A stretch of DNA of 64,000 nt from Neolewinella persica DSM 23188 (GTDB taxonomy: Bacteria > Bacteroidota > Bacteroidia > Chitinophagales > Saprospiraceae). Shown here piece after piece: positions 36,312 to 45,404 of this stretch. A program made the position numbers and the translations under genes. How positions within the stretch are numbered: position 1 is the stretch's first letter; the number at the start of each line of letters is the position of its first letter. The notes beneath the pieces are model-generated. The model was given only the letters and a program-made list of their open reading frames with translations. It ran no database searches and had not been told where the DNA came from. The stretch covers positions 118,970 through 182,969 of the forward strand of contig NZ_KB890480.1 in NCBI RefSeq assembly GCF_000373105.1, in the 5' to 3' direction.

Positions 36312-38084
36312 ATGAAATATAGTATCATAACTATCGGTGCGCTTTTGTCGGGCCTTTTACTCCTGACCACAAGTTGCGAAGACGAATTCCTCGATCGATT
36401 CCCCCTGGACGAACTCAGTAATGAGACCTTCTGGCGGAATGAATCGGACATGCGTAACTACAACAACGGCTTCTACGACGAAATCAAGGACGATAACGAA
36501 TACCCCATACTTATGGGCCTGAGCAAAGGTGCCGGGGTGAACTTCCGCGAAGGGCTCTGGTGGCAAGACCAAATGAGCGATAACCTGGGGTCAACCCACC
36601 CCCGCGCTCAGGACTTTTACGAAATCCGGACCGGGAGGTATGCCCAAACGGTCGGACCGCGTATTATGGGGTATAAAGGCTGGCCGTTAATTCGGCAGAT
36701 CAATTTCGGCCTCGAAAATTATGACCGTACCGACGCTACCGAGCCGGTAAAGAATCGTTATAAAGCCGAAGCGCGGTTATTCCGTGCCTGGTTCCTTTCG
36801 GATAAAGTACGCCGTTTTGGAGACATACCCTATACTGATAAGCTCCTCAATATCGAGTCGGAAGAACTCTATGCCCTGAGGGATAGCCGGGAGTTTGCCA
36901 TGGACAAGATCCTGGAAGACCTGGATTTTGCCATTGCCAACCTGCCGGAAGACTGGAACGACGGAGGTGGCCGCCACGGCCACCTGGACAAGTGGGTCGC
37001 GCTGGCGCTGAAATCCCGGGTCTGCCTTTTTGAGGGTAGTTGGAGAAAGTACCATGGCGGTATGAACCCCGATCGCTGGTTCAACGAAGCGGTCAACGCC
37101 TCGAAACAGTTGATGGACGAAGGCGGTTTCAGCCTTTATTCCACCGGAAATCCCAACCTGGATTACCGGCACCACTGGCAGGCCCTGACCCAGGAGGATA
37201 ACCCTGAAACGATCTACTGGCGCAAATACGAAGCGCAGATCAATGGCCACTTCGCCTCCCGCCTCTTCTGGAACTATAACGGTGGTGCCACCAAAAGCTT
37301 TGTAGAGGACGTACTTTGCGAAGACGGTTTACCCATCTCGCTCTCTCCGATGTATATGGGGGATGACAGCATCGAGACCGTTTTCATCAACCGGGACCTC
37401 CGGCTGCGGCAGTGTGTGCTGAACCCCGAGGACCAGGCACTGTACGAATACTCCAATGACGCCGGTAATACCTACCCGCGGCTTGAGGGCCAAAGCGGCG
37501 GTCGTAACCGATCCAATACTGGTTACCACGTCGTAAAGCACTGGAATGCCGCAGACGAACAAGCTCCCCGCAACCAGCACACGGCTTCGCCTCCCTGTTT
37601 ACGCCTCGCAGAGGTACTGTTGAACTTTGCGGAAGCGAAAGCTGAATTGGGGACCCTCACCGAGGCTGACCTTGACGCAAGCATCAACCTGCTGCGGACC
37701 AGGGTGAACATGCCGCCCATGCCACTTAATCCGATGATGGACCCCCGCTATGCCAATGATGGCATCTCCGCTCAGCTCGTGGAAATTCGTCGGGAGCGCC
37801 GCGTGGAACTCTTCCTGGAAGGCCACCGCTACCACGACCTCCGCCGCTGGAAGCAGGGTAAATACCTGGCCATGTCTGACTACGGCATCCGTTTCGATGA
37901 GGCTGCGCAGGCCCGCTATCCGGGCTCCAGCGTCGAGACTACCGAGATAGATGGTGTTCCCTACATCGACGTGCGCAAGGGAACGGACTTCGTGCCAGTA
38001 TTTGAAGACAAGCATTACCTCTGGCCGATCCCGACTAATGTGCTTTCTCAGAACCCTGCCGTAGGACAAAATCCCGGTTGGTAA
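36312..38084 (+). CDS. SusD/RagB-like glycan-binding lipoprotein (first pair)
   Basis: 590 residues. The lipoprotein signal ends at TTSC (C22), so it sits on the outer leaflet as the lid of the SusC transporter. Typical SusD features are the N-terminal LDRFPLDELSNETFWRNESD, the TPR-like helices (YKAEARLFRAWFLSD) and the C-terminal IRRERRVELFLEGHRYHDLRRWKQG followed by PIPTNVLSQNP. It binds the glycan at the surface. A hairpin terminator at 38291-38324 ends the pair. Confidence 0.95.
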   Translation: MKYSIITIGALLSGLLLLTTSCEDEFLDRFPLDELSNETFWRNESDMRNYNNGFYDEIKDDNEYPILMGLSKGAGVNFREGLWWQDQMSDNLGSTHPRAQDFYEIRTGRYAQTVGPRIMGYKGWPLIRQINFGLENYDRTDATEPVKNRYKAEARLFRAWFLSDKVRRFGDIPYTDKLLNIESEELYALRDSREFAMDKILEDLDFAIANLPEDWNDGGGRHGHLDKWVALALKSRVCLFEGSWRKYHGGMNPDRWFNEAVNASKQLMDEGGFSLYSTGNPNLDYRHHWQALTQEDNPETIYWRKYEAQINGHFASRLFWNYNGGATKSFVEDVLCEDGLPISLSPMYMGDDSIETVFINRDLRLRQCVLNPEDQALYEYSNDAGNTYPRLEGQSGGRNRSNTGYHVVKHWNAADEQAPRNQHTASPPCLRLAEVLLNFAEAKAELGTLTEADLDASINLLRTRVNMPPMPLNPMMDPRYANDGISAQLVEIRRERRVELFLEGHRYHDLRRWKQGKYLAMSDYGIRFDEAAQARYPGSSVETTEIDGVPYIDVRKGTDFVPVFEDKHYLWPIPTNVLSQNPAVGQNPGW

Positions 38085-38290
38085 GAAGGACTGAAAAGGC
38101 AATTGTAGTTGTCCGATTGGCAGACGGGATTCACCGTTCGCTTAGCAAACGAATAAAGCGTTTTCAGGATTCTGATACGGGCGGGGGCAAACCCCGTCCG
38201 TACGGAATAAATAAGTTTATTTCTGAAACCATCCATTAAGGTATCCAACGCCGTCAAAAAATTTGCATTGATCGAGTATACTAGTGAGTA

Positions 38291-38324
38291 CACCGGTAGT
38301 CAATTGGGCTGCCGGTGTTTTTTT
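38291..38324 (+). terminator. Rho-independent terminator of the first susCD pair
   Basis: CACCGGTAG (38291-38299) pairs with CTGCCGGTG (38309-38317) with one wobble, and is followed on the plus strand by seven T. It lies about 210 bp downstream of the susD stop codon. Confidence 0.8.
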
Positions 38325-38378
38325 GCTTGCACGTAAGCGATGAGGGGAATGGGCATTGACGGCATTTAAACTTCTTCT

Positions 38379-38445
38379 TGCACCTGCGCACCGCCGCCCG
38401 AAAAAGTGCAGGTGGCTGTTTTTCAGGGCGGGGACGCAGGTGCAA
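38379..38445. repeat. REP-like hairpin with TTGCACCTGCG arms
   Basis: The arms TTGCACCTGCG (38379-38389) and CGCAGGTGCAA (38435-38445) are perfect. Pairing continues inward imperfectly (CCGCCGCCCGAAAAAG against CTGTTTTTCAGGGCGGGG). It is the best-preserved member of the repeat family also seen at 17231-17276 and 17871-17934. Confidence 0.7.
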
Positions 38446-38527
38446 AGTGAGGGATTGTAAAGGCCATGGTCTTGGTCAGGCATGGGCAATAAAATCTTAC
38501 CTTGCGCTGCCAAATCAAGCATTGGCA

Positions 38528-40399
38528 ATGACCAGATATCTACCCGTTTTCGCCCTCTTTCTGCTTTTAAGCAGTGTCCAGGCCCAACTACCTGACAGCT
38601 GCAAACTCACCATGGGCACCAACCTGGCCGGGTTGGCCGACTACGGTACGGAACTACCCTTCGTAGACCTGATGCGCAACAGCCGCGAGTGGTACACCAA
38701 ATCTGAAGGCGATCCGAGCTTCCCCTTCAACTCCGGTTTTGCCGATAGTCTGGCGTTGCGCTCAGACGGCTACCCGACCCATGCCCCCCAAACGGTGAAC
38801 GGTTCGGAGTACCCCCAGCAGGTGGCTACCATCTGGGGTAAAACTGACGGTTGGCCACTGGGAGAATACAAGATCTTGTGGGATGGCGACGGCGAACTCG
38901 CCTTCTTCGGTACTTACGAAAACCTGCAACGCACGGGAGACCACCGGGCAACTTTTGACTTGGTTAACCGCATTGACGGCGTTGTCGAAATCAAGATCGA
39001 CCGTAGCGAAATGGATAATCCCATCCATAATATCCGCCTGCTCATGCCGGGGGCGGAGGCCACCTATCAGGAGCAACCTTTCAACCCCCTTTGGCTCGAA
39101 AAAGTAGACGTTTTCGAAACCGTTCGCTTCATGGACTGGGGCTCCACCAACGGCTGGGGGACGAAAGAAGGCGAAACCGGAGACAGTACCCTCACCGATT
39201 GGGCCGGCCGCAGCCAACCCGACTACTACACCTGGACCCACAGCAAGGGCATCCCCTACGAAATGATGGTCCGCTTCATGAACGATAATGATAAAGACGG
39301 CTGGGTCTGCGTACCGCATACCGCCAGCGAAGACTACGTCCGCGAAATGGCCCGGTTCTTCCGGGATAACCTCGAACCGGAACGGCATATCTACGTCGAA
39401 TACAGCAACGAAATCTGGAACTGGATCTTCCCCCAAACGCACTGGGCCAACCGCTACGGCTGTGAGATTCCTGATATCTCCTGGCCGGAAGGTACCACCA
39501 CTTTCATCCAGAATATGCTGGACGTCTGGACGGAGGAATACGCCGACGTCCCCGAACGAACCAGCCGTGTTGTGGGCGTGCAGGCCGGCTGGCTCGACGT
39601 GGCGCAGCGCGTTGCCTTCAACGTCGATGCTGCTTCGTTCGACTATGTTTCCCCCACCTACTACTTCGGCTTCACCGAAGAAGCAGAAACGGAGTTGGAC
39701 GGCCTGGGGGCAAACGCCACCGTCGCTGACATCGCCCGGCTCACCCGCCAGTCGATGCCCAATAGTTTCAGCTATATCTCAGACATCAAGACGGAACTGG
39801 CCGACGTGATCAATAAACCGCTGGCCTTCTATGAGGGCGGCCAGCACCTCACGCCCAACCCCTTCGGCGTAGTCCCAACTTATGAAGACGCCTTGGTCGA
39901 CATCCAGCGTGATACCTCGATGTACAACCTCTACAACGAGTGGTTTGACCTCGTCCGCACCCTGCAGGACGGGGAGAAACCGCTGGCGTTGATGAATTTT
40001 TCCTTCGTCGCGCCGAGGAGTCCGCAGTTCGGCAGTTGGGGGTTGCTGGAGACTATGGACCAGGATACGTCGGTGATTCCTGCACCTAAGTATAAGGCGG
40101 TGTTGGAGAATATGGCGGGGGAGTGTTCGGGGGTTACTTCAACGACTAATCGTGGGTTTCAGGTGGCTGAGTTGAAGGTGTTTCCTAACCCCAGTCGGGG
40201 CCAGTTTACGCTGGCTGGCGTATCGGAACCCTTAGCGCTGCAAGTCTTTAATCTGGCGGGGCAATTGGTTTGGCAGGCGGAACGTCACCTGGCTGTCGCT
40301 GAGCTCAATCTTGGTGATTTACCCGCTGGGAATTACCTTCTTATTGCGGTGGGATGGGATAGTGGAAATATTATGAGAGGCAGAGTATTGGTGAAATAG
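38528..40399 (+). CDS. Secreted clan GH-A-like protein, T9SS
   Basis: 623 residues from the ATG at 38528, which puts a signal peptide (ending VQAQ) at the N-terminus. The N-terminal domain starts GTNLAGLADYGTELPFVDLM. A barrel-like middle part has two candidate catalytic Glu: E295 in YVEYSNEIWNW (SNE resembles the NE of clan GH-A acid/base sites) and E436 in LAFYEGGQHL. The C-terminus is a T9SS sorting domain (VFPNPSRGQFTL to GRVLVK). Related proteins are often labelled cellulose-binding without proof. I infer a surface glycoside hydrolase acting with the adjacent SusCD, substrate unknown. A run of different codon choice after about 40000 is not clearly meaningful. Confidence 0.75.
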   Translation: MTRYLPVFALFLLLSSVQAQLPDSCKLTMGTNLAGLADYGTELPFVDLMRNSREWYTKSEGDPSFPFNSGFADSLALRSDGYPTHAPQTVNGSEYPQQVATIWGKTDGWPLGEYKILWDGDGELAFFGTYENLQRTGDHRATFDLVNRIDGVVEIKIDRSEMDNPIHNIRLLMPGAEATYQEQPFNPLWLEKVDVFETVRFMDWGSTNGWGTKEGETGDSTLTDWAGRSQPDYYTWTHSKGIPYEMMVRFMNDNDKDGWVCVPHTASEDYVREMARFFRDNLEPERHIYVEYSNEIWNWIFPQTHWANRYGCEIPDISWPEGTTTFIQNMLDVWTEEYADVPERTSRVVGVQAGWLDVAQRVAFNVDAASFDYVSPTYYFGFTEEAETELDGLGANATVADIARLTRQSMPNSFSYISDIKTELADVINKPLAFYEGGQHLTPNPFGVVPTYEDALVDIQRDTSMYNLYNEWFDLVRTLQDGEKPLALMNFSFVAPRSPQFGSWGLLETMDQDTSVIPAPKYKAVLENMAGECSGVTSTTNRGFQVAELKVFPNPSRGQFTLAGVSEPLALQVFNLAGQLVWQAERHLAVAELNLGDLPAGNYLLIAVGWDSGNIMRGRVLVK

Positions 40400-40456
40400 C
40401 TTGTTGTCCTAAGTAATCATATTAAAGCATTACATTTGTAGATAATATACGAATTT

Positions 40457-41737
40457 ATGCTATTATCTTTCTCTGTAGCTAATTTTAAGTCTTTTCGTGA
40501 AGAACAGGTTTTAGATTTAACCGCTTCAGCACTTCAACCTGCTTTTAGTTGGCTTGAGAATGCAATTGTACCCGTTGGTAAAGGCGACAATGCACTGCGA
40601 GTTAAGGCGCTTTATGGTGCGAACGCTAGCGGGAAGAGTAATTTGATTAAGGCGCTTTATGCCATGTTAAGTATAAGCTTACTATCGGCAAAGACGCCCG
40701 GAATGTTACCTTCAAACGTGCATCCTTATGCTTTTGCTGCGGGGAATAGTGCGGAGCCTTCCTCGTTTGAATTAGTGTTCGTGGCTGACAGTAAAAGGTA
40801 TCGCTATGGTTTTTCTGCTACGCAGCAGGCAATAGTGAAAGAATGGTTGTATGACGAGACGGTAAGGAAAGCTAAAGTCTTTGAAAGAGTCGGGCAATCC
40901 GCCAGCATCGGCAGAAAGTATTTTGACAATCCGGAAAGTGTTGACATTCTTGAGCGTGGTGATAACGAACTGTTTAGAGAAGATGCTTCCTTTCTTTCCG
41001 CACTAGCGCTGTTCAACGTTGGAAAGGTCGTCAAGGACGTAACTTCTTTTTTATCTGGAATTACCATTTTTGGTGACGTAGAGAAAATTTCGGTTGAGCA
41101 GAACGCTTATAAACTATTGGCTCATGAAGGGGTACGGGATAAGGTTTTGGAGCTGTTGCGTTTTGCCGGTATTGAATTTAAGGAACTTTTTGTAGTCGAT
41201 AAAAAAACGCTGGAAGGGCAGGGTATTCCGCCCGTTCACCTGAAAGAACTTCAGAGCACAAAGGGGCGACTATCGTTGGTTGTGTCACACAAGTGGGGGG
41301 ATGCTGAAAACGAAATATCAGGATGGTTAGTGGAAAAGAGTGAATCCCAGGGGACGCAAAAATTGCTGGTTATGGCTCCTTACATCGTGCAAACAATCCT
41401 TCAAGGTCGTATCCTTATAATAGACGAATTCGAAGCAAAACTCCATACCCGCCTCTCCCGCGAGATCGTATCCATGTTCAACTCTTCCACGGGGAACCCG
41501 AACAACGCTCAGTTTATCTTCTCGACCCACGATACGAATCTCCTGGATCACCGGTTGTTACGCCGTGACCAGATCGATTTTGTGGAAAAAGGAAAAGACC
41601 GAGCATCCATAATCTATTCATTAGCTGACATAAAAGGGATTCGTAAGGATTCAGACTTCGAGCTTGATTACTTGGGCGGCAGCTACGGTGCGGTTCCAGA
41701 TGTAACGGATTTCAATATCGCAATACTGGAAGACTAA
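40457..41737 (+). CDS. RloA/AbiLi-like AAA ATPase (phage defence)
   Basis: 426 residues. The N-terminus LLSFSVANFKSFREEQ is typical of OLD/RecF-like ATPases. The Walker A is GANASGKSN (K60), followed by about 250 residues of helical lid, then a Walker B region ILIIDEFEAKLH and the FIFSTHDTNLLD switch motif. Such ATPases pair with RloB nuclease-like partners as the AbiL-type abortive infection system, where the ATPase is thought to sense infection and control the effector. The stop and the next start overlap by one base (TAATG). The pair is AT-richer than its neighbours and has no link to glycan use, which suggests horizontal insertion. Confidence 0.88.
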   Translation: MLLSFSVANFKSFREEQVLDLTASALQPAFSWLENAIVPVGKGDNALRVKALYGANASGKSNLIKALYAMLSISLLSAKTPGMLPSNVHPYAFAAGNSAEPSSFELVFVADSKRYRYGFSATQQAIVKEWLYDETVRKAKVFERVGQSASIGRKYFDNPESVDILERGDNELFREDASFLSALALFNVGKVVKDVTSFLSGITIFGDVEKISVEQNAYKLLAHEGVRDKVLELLRFAGIEFKELFVVDKKTLEGQGIPPVHLKELQSTKGRLSLVVSHKWGDAENEISGWLVEKSESQGTQKLLVMAPYIVQTILQGRILIIDEFEAKLHTRLSREIVSMFNSSTGNPNNAQFIFSTHDTNLLDHRLLRRDQIDFVEKGKDRASIIYSLADIKGIRKDSDFELDYLGGSYGAVPDVTDFNIAILED

Positions 41738-42357
41738 TGGCCAGAATAAAAAGAAGACACCGGAAAGCGATCTCAAGAGGCAAGCGTTTTTTGATTCTGT
41801 GTGAAGGTCAGACTGAGCGACTTTACTTCAAATCGTTTCATGACAAGGGCGTAAGCGTGGAGCCACGGGATCCTAACGGCGATCGTAGGCAATTGGTTAA
41901 GGATGCGATAAACTCTGATGACGGTTCCTACGATCAAATATGGGTGGTTTTTGACCTGGATTATCTACCAGCCAAAGGGAAAGGTCAACTGGCAGAATTT
42001 GACGCTACTATTTTGAAGGCCCAAGAGGCTGGTATTCGGGTAGCCTATTCCGTAGATGCTTTTGAGCTGTGGTTCTGCCTGCATTATACTTATGTCAATA
42101 CCCGTCAAGAGCGAACTTATTATTACGAGCAGCTCAGTAAGCGTTGGTCCGTAAATTATGAGCGGGAAGGAAAAAAAGCAAGATTTTGTCTCGGTATCCG
42201 GGAGTTATTGGAAAAGGATGAAGCCGCCAGCGAGGAAGAAGCGATTAAACGAGCTAAAAGGCTTTTGCAGAACCATGATGGCATGCCTCCGCATTCACAA
42301 AATCCGGTGACTACCGTTTTTGAATTGGTAGAGGAATTGTTGAAGGCAAGAAAGTAA
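41737..42357 (+). CDS. RloB/AbiLii-like putative effector nuclease
   Basis: 206 residues. RloB signature: a basic N-terminus (ARIKRRHRK), FLILCEGQTERLYFKSF (Toprim-like strand with acidic Glu), VVFDLDYLP (acidic pair DxD-like) and FELWFCLHY. RloB has a Toprim-like fold and is regarded as the toxic component of AbiL. It overlaps the ATPase gene by one base, so translation is coupled. The stop lies 48 bp from the stop of a convergent sulfatase. Confidence 0.87.
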   Translation: MARIKRRHRKAISRGKRFLILCEGQTERLYFKSFHDKGVSVEPRDPNGDRRQLVKDAINSDDGSYDQIWVVFDLDYLPAKGKGQLAEFDATILKAQEAGIRVAYSVDAFELWFCLHYTYVNTRQERTYYYEQLSKRWSVNYEREGKKARFCLGIRELLEKDEAASEEEAIKRAKRLLQNHDGMPPHSQNPVTTVFELVEELLKARK

Positions 42358-42405
42358 ACTTTTTTTGCAAAAGAATCAACCCGCAACTCCTTCCAAGCCC
42401 AGCCC

Positions 42406-43911
42406 TCAATAATTAGGATACTTCTCCATAGGAAATGCCTTAGTATTTCCCATCGGGCTCTTTGATCCCGGCACATACTTAGGATTAATCACCGGTACCA
42501 TCCCCCCGATCTCCGCCACGTGCGCATCGATCAGTTTGCTCATCCGGGCGACGACCTTTGGATACTGCGTCGCCACGTCGTTCATCTCCGTCAGGTCTTC
42601 GGTCAGGTTGTAGAGGCGGTAGGCGGGCTGGCGATTTTCGCCCTCCCCGTACTCCTTGATGCATTTGAAGTCGCCCGACCAGGCGGCAGTGGAAGGCAGG
42701 TTGTCCGGGGCAGGCATATAGTGCGGATAGTGGCTGAAGATCGCCTCCCGTTTTAGCCGCTTTTGCTTTGTTAGCAGGGGGACGAGGTCTTCTCCATCCA
42801 GCAATTGAGCCGGATTTGCCGGAGTGCCGGTTGCCGTTAGAAAAGTAGGGTAAAAGTCGATGCTCTGGATCAGCTCATCGGATACGGAACCTGCTTCAAT
42901 CTGCCCCGGCCAGGCGATGATGGCCGGCACGCGGATGCCACCGTCGTGGATGTTGCCCTTGCCGTGGCGTAGCGGATAATTATTGGTTGGGAACTCGCCG
43001 TTGATGGTGTTGTACATATTTCCGCCGTTGTCAGAAAAGAACACGATCAGGGTATTGTCCAGAATTTGCAGTTCTTCCAACTTGTCGAGGAGCATGCCGA
43101 GGCTTTGGTCTACTTTCTCCATCATTCCACCCATTATCGGGGCATTCTGCTTACCGCGCGGGTCGGTTTTTGCGGCGTATTTATCGATCAGGTCCTGCGG
43201 TGCCTGGAAAGGGGCGTGAACACCGAATTGCCAGAAATTAAGGTAAAACGGCTCGTCTTTATGGGCTTCCATAAAGTCCATAGCCTCGTAAGTGATCCGA
43301 TCGGTGATGTATTCGTGCTCCGCTCCGTCGGGAAGGTTTGCGATGCGGTAGGGGGAGAAGAAATTGGGCGGGCCGGGGTGCATCATCCCGCCAACGTTGA
43401 CGTCGAAACCCTGCTGTTCGGGCCAGTAGCCCTTTTGCCCCAGGTGCCATTTCCCGATGTGGGCGGTGGTGTAGCCATTGGTTTTCAGGGCCTCGGCGAT
43501 GGTGAATTCATCCAGGGGCATAAAGGTCCGGATGCCCTGCTGCACCACCTTTTGCCAGGGGGCACCTTCCGTGCGGGTCAGGTCTTCGTTGGGATTAGGT
43601 TTCAGGTGGCCGGCCGGGGTCGTCAGGCCAAACCGACCGGGGTGCTTGCCGGTCAGGATACTCGCCCGGGTAGGGGAGCAAAGCGGGTTGGCGGCGTAAG
43701 CACGGGTAAAGGTCATGCCCATCCTGGCCAGCCGCTCCATGTTTGGCGTCTCGTAGTATTCGCTGCCGTTCACGCTGGTGTCCATCCAGCCCATATCATC
43801 GACGAGAAACATAATGATGTTGGGCTTTTCCGGTGCTTTTTTTTGGGCGCTTGCGCAGGTGCAAAGGAGGAAACCCAGGAAAAGCAGGGCGGGGTAGGGG
43901 AACTTGGGCAT
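42406..43911 (-). CDS. Sulfatase S1, lipoprotein
   Basis: 501 residues. The lipoprotein signal is GFLLCTC. N-terminal metal ligands are in IIMFLVDDMGW, and the formylglycine signature is CSPTRASILTG (C78). Later ligands appear in VFFSDNGG. This resembles the arylsulfatase A-like branch of S1, but I cannot assign the subfamily. The codons for LCTCASA (43840-43864) belong to the same GC-rich sequence family as the REP-like hairpins. A TGTACT motif lies at 43958-43975, 47 bp upstream of the ATG. It faces the RloAB pair convergently. Confidence 0.92.
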   Translation of the reverse strand: MPKFPYPALLFLGFLLCTCASAQKKAPEKPNIIMFLVDDMGWMDTSVNGSEYYETPNMERLARMGMTFTRAYAANPLCSPTRASILTGKHPGRFGLTTPAGHLKPNPNEDLTRTEGAPWQKVVQQGIRTFMPLDEFTIAEALKTNGYTTAHIGKWHLGQKGYWPEQQGFDVNVGGMMHPGPPNFFSPYRIANLPDGAEHEYITDRITYEAMDFMEAHKDEPFYLNFWQFGVHAPFQAPQDLIDKYAAKTDPRGKQNAPIMGGMMEKVDQSLGMLLDKLEELQILDNTLIVFFSDNGGNMYNTINGEFPTNNYPLRHGKGNIHDGGIRVPAIIAWPGQIEAGSVSDELIQSIDFYPTFLTATGTPANPAQLLDGEDLVPLLTKQKRLKREAIFSHYPHYMPAPDNLPSTAAWSGDFKCIKEYGEGENRQPAYRLYNLTEDLTEMNDVATQYPKVVARMSKLIDAHVAEIGGMVPVINPKYVPGSKSPMGNTKAFPMEKYPNY

Positions 43912-43957
43912 GGATCGCTTTTTATCGTGCTCAAATTAATGGTAGGACAACAACAGG

Positions 43958-43975
43958 GCGTCCTGTACTCTCGGG
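43958..43975 (-). promoter_or_regulatory. Shared motif CCCGAGAGTACAGGACGC (candidate operator)
   Basis: The coding-strand 18-mer starts 47 bp upstream of the sulfatase ATG and matches the motif before the DUF5722 gene at 15 of 18 positions. Same orientation relative to its gene. Function inferred only. Confidence 0.4.
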
Positions 43976-44051
43976 TCTTGACGTTGGCAGAGAGGGGTGG
44001 TTGCGGTGTATTCCGGCGGCCGGTGCTCCCTTTTTACGGCGGGATTAACCG

Positions 44052-45212
44052 TTACCCTCTCGCCCGCAGTTTAGCTTTAAACATTCGCGCCGCACTGGTG
44101 TAGCCGCCTTCCGTTCCGTCCACAAAGTGGACGTGGTCCTCGTCGTGATCGCGGACATAGCAAGACATGACCGATGCGTGGGTAACGTGCATACCAAAAA
44201 TCAGCGCCCCGGCACTTTCCTGCTTTTCCAGGTAGCGGGTTAGTTGGTCGATCTGATCTCCAGTACCGGAAATAACCGTATTGATATTACCATCCAGCAT
44301 CAGGGTGTCGGTCAGTTGACTGATCTTTGCGAGGTAGTTTTTGCCGGCGACAGTTTGTTGGAAATAATAGGGTCCGTAGAGTGTGGCCAGCCAGTTGCGC
44401 AACAGGTACCGCAGCTGAAAGTGGCCAAGACTGGCGTACATTTCCCGGGCAAGGTTCACCAGACCCAGATTGAGGCGCAGGCGGCCTGATGCCACCGGCC
44501 GACGACGTTCCAATTGCCCGAAAATCTTATCCAGTTGGCCCATAACTTCCCCGTAAACCCGGCCCTGATTAGCTTCATCGTTGCAGCTTACCAGCAGGCA
44601 CACGATGCGCTCTTTGTCCCGGGGCGGTTTAATCTCGTTCCAGCGACATTCCATGCCCGTCAGGTCAGGTATTGCCAGTTCCGAAGCAACGGCTTCCGCA
44701 TCGGTAAAGGAGGCTTTAATGCGACGTTCTGCTTCTTTGAGGCCGTTGCCCAGTACCACCGGGACGACGTATAACCTGGAAAGTCTCGCCACTGCTATCT
44801 GGATGCTGGTACCGCCATCATAAACCTCTGCTACCTGCATAGATCCGACCCGCAGCACCAAATCCATCTGATTGCTGATGTGGTGGCGATAGTTATTGAG
44901 ATCACTAACGAGCTCCTCCGCAAGCTTTGGCGGTGCGATGAAAGTAGCCCCGTCGCCGCCGAAGAAATAAGGAATTTTCAGCTCGTTGTAGTCCGCCTTC
45001 AGCCGGTTAAGGACGGTAATTATACCACCCGTTGCCGCCAGGTTGACTTCGTGGTGCCGGCCGGCAGCGACGGCCTGCGTCGAACCGATGATGTCGATTA
45101 CGATGACCTGCCAATTTGCCGGGACAGCGTGGAACAGCTTCCTCTTTCCCAACAACTTACGCAATGGCATATTTTCGACCGGCAGGTCCTGGTAAAAGGT
45201 TGGGTTGAGCAT
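44052..45212 (-). CDS. DUF3095 protein, nucleotide-cyclase-like N-terminal domain
   Basis: 386 residues. The first 200 residues read like a class III nucleotide cyclase: VIVIDIIGSTQAVAAG (D40, metal-ligand position and IxGST loop) and PYFFGGDGATF (D87, second metal-ligand position). The C-terminal half is the rest of DUF3095, a family without a known reaction. Cyclic nucleotide synthesis is possible but not shown. It has no signal peptide, so it is cytosolic, and appears to be monocistronic. No link with glycan use is evident. Confidence 0.8.
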   Translation of the reverse strand: MLNPTFYQDLPVENMPLRKLLGKRKLFHAVPANWQVIVIDIIGSTQAVAAGRHHEVNLAATGGIITVLNRLKADYNELKIPYFFGGDGATFIAPPKLAEELVSDLNNYRHHISNQMDLVLRVGSMQVAEVYDGGTSIQIAVARLSRLYVVPVVLGNGLKEAERRIKASFTDAEAVASELAIPDLTGMECRWNEIKPPRDKERIVCLLVSCNDEANQGRVYGEVMGQLDKIFGQLERRRPVASGRLRLNLGLVNLAREMYASLGHFQLRYLLRNWLATLYGPYYFQQTVAGKNYLAKISQLTDTLMLDGNINTVISGTGDQIDQLTRYLEKQESAGALIFGMHVTHASVMSCYVRDHDEDHVHFVDGTEGGYTSAARMFKAKLRARG

Positions 45213-45404
45213 TGTATTGATACTGATGATTATGTAACACGCTTATGACCGGAAGTGTGCGGTAGTGGGAAAGTTAGGCGGCAAGGGGCACCTGCCTGAG
45301 CTCCAGGCTCCTCTTATTGTATATTCCTTCCCTGGTAGATTATCCTGAATCTTGTGAATGAGGGGTGAACCTCACTTAAGTCTTGGGGTTTCCCTGTTTC
45401 AACC

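Larger units (their letters stand above)
38085..38527. other. Intergenic region with terminator and REP-like hairpin
   Basis: 443 bp between susD and the secreted GH-A-like gene. It holds the susCD terminator (38291-38324) and a long imperfect REP-like hairpin (38379-38445). The open frame running through it from 38378 is an in-frame extension of the next gene and lacks a signal peptide. Confidence 0.6.

Noticed and set aside
38378-38527. N-terminal extension of the GH-A-like gene
   Set aside because: The extension is encoded by a REP-like hairpin, and the signal peptide begins only at the ATG at 38528.
43066-44103. 345-codon plus-strand open frame
   Set aside because: It is antisense to the sulfatase gene and reads as a low-complexity Gly/Val/His shadow; the sulfatase on the other strand has all catalytic motifs.
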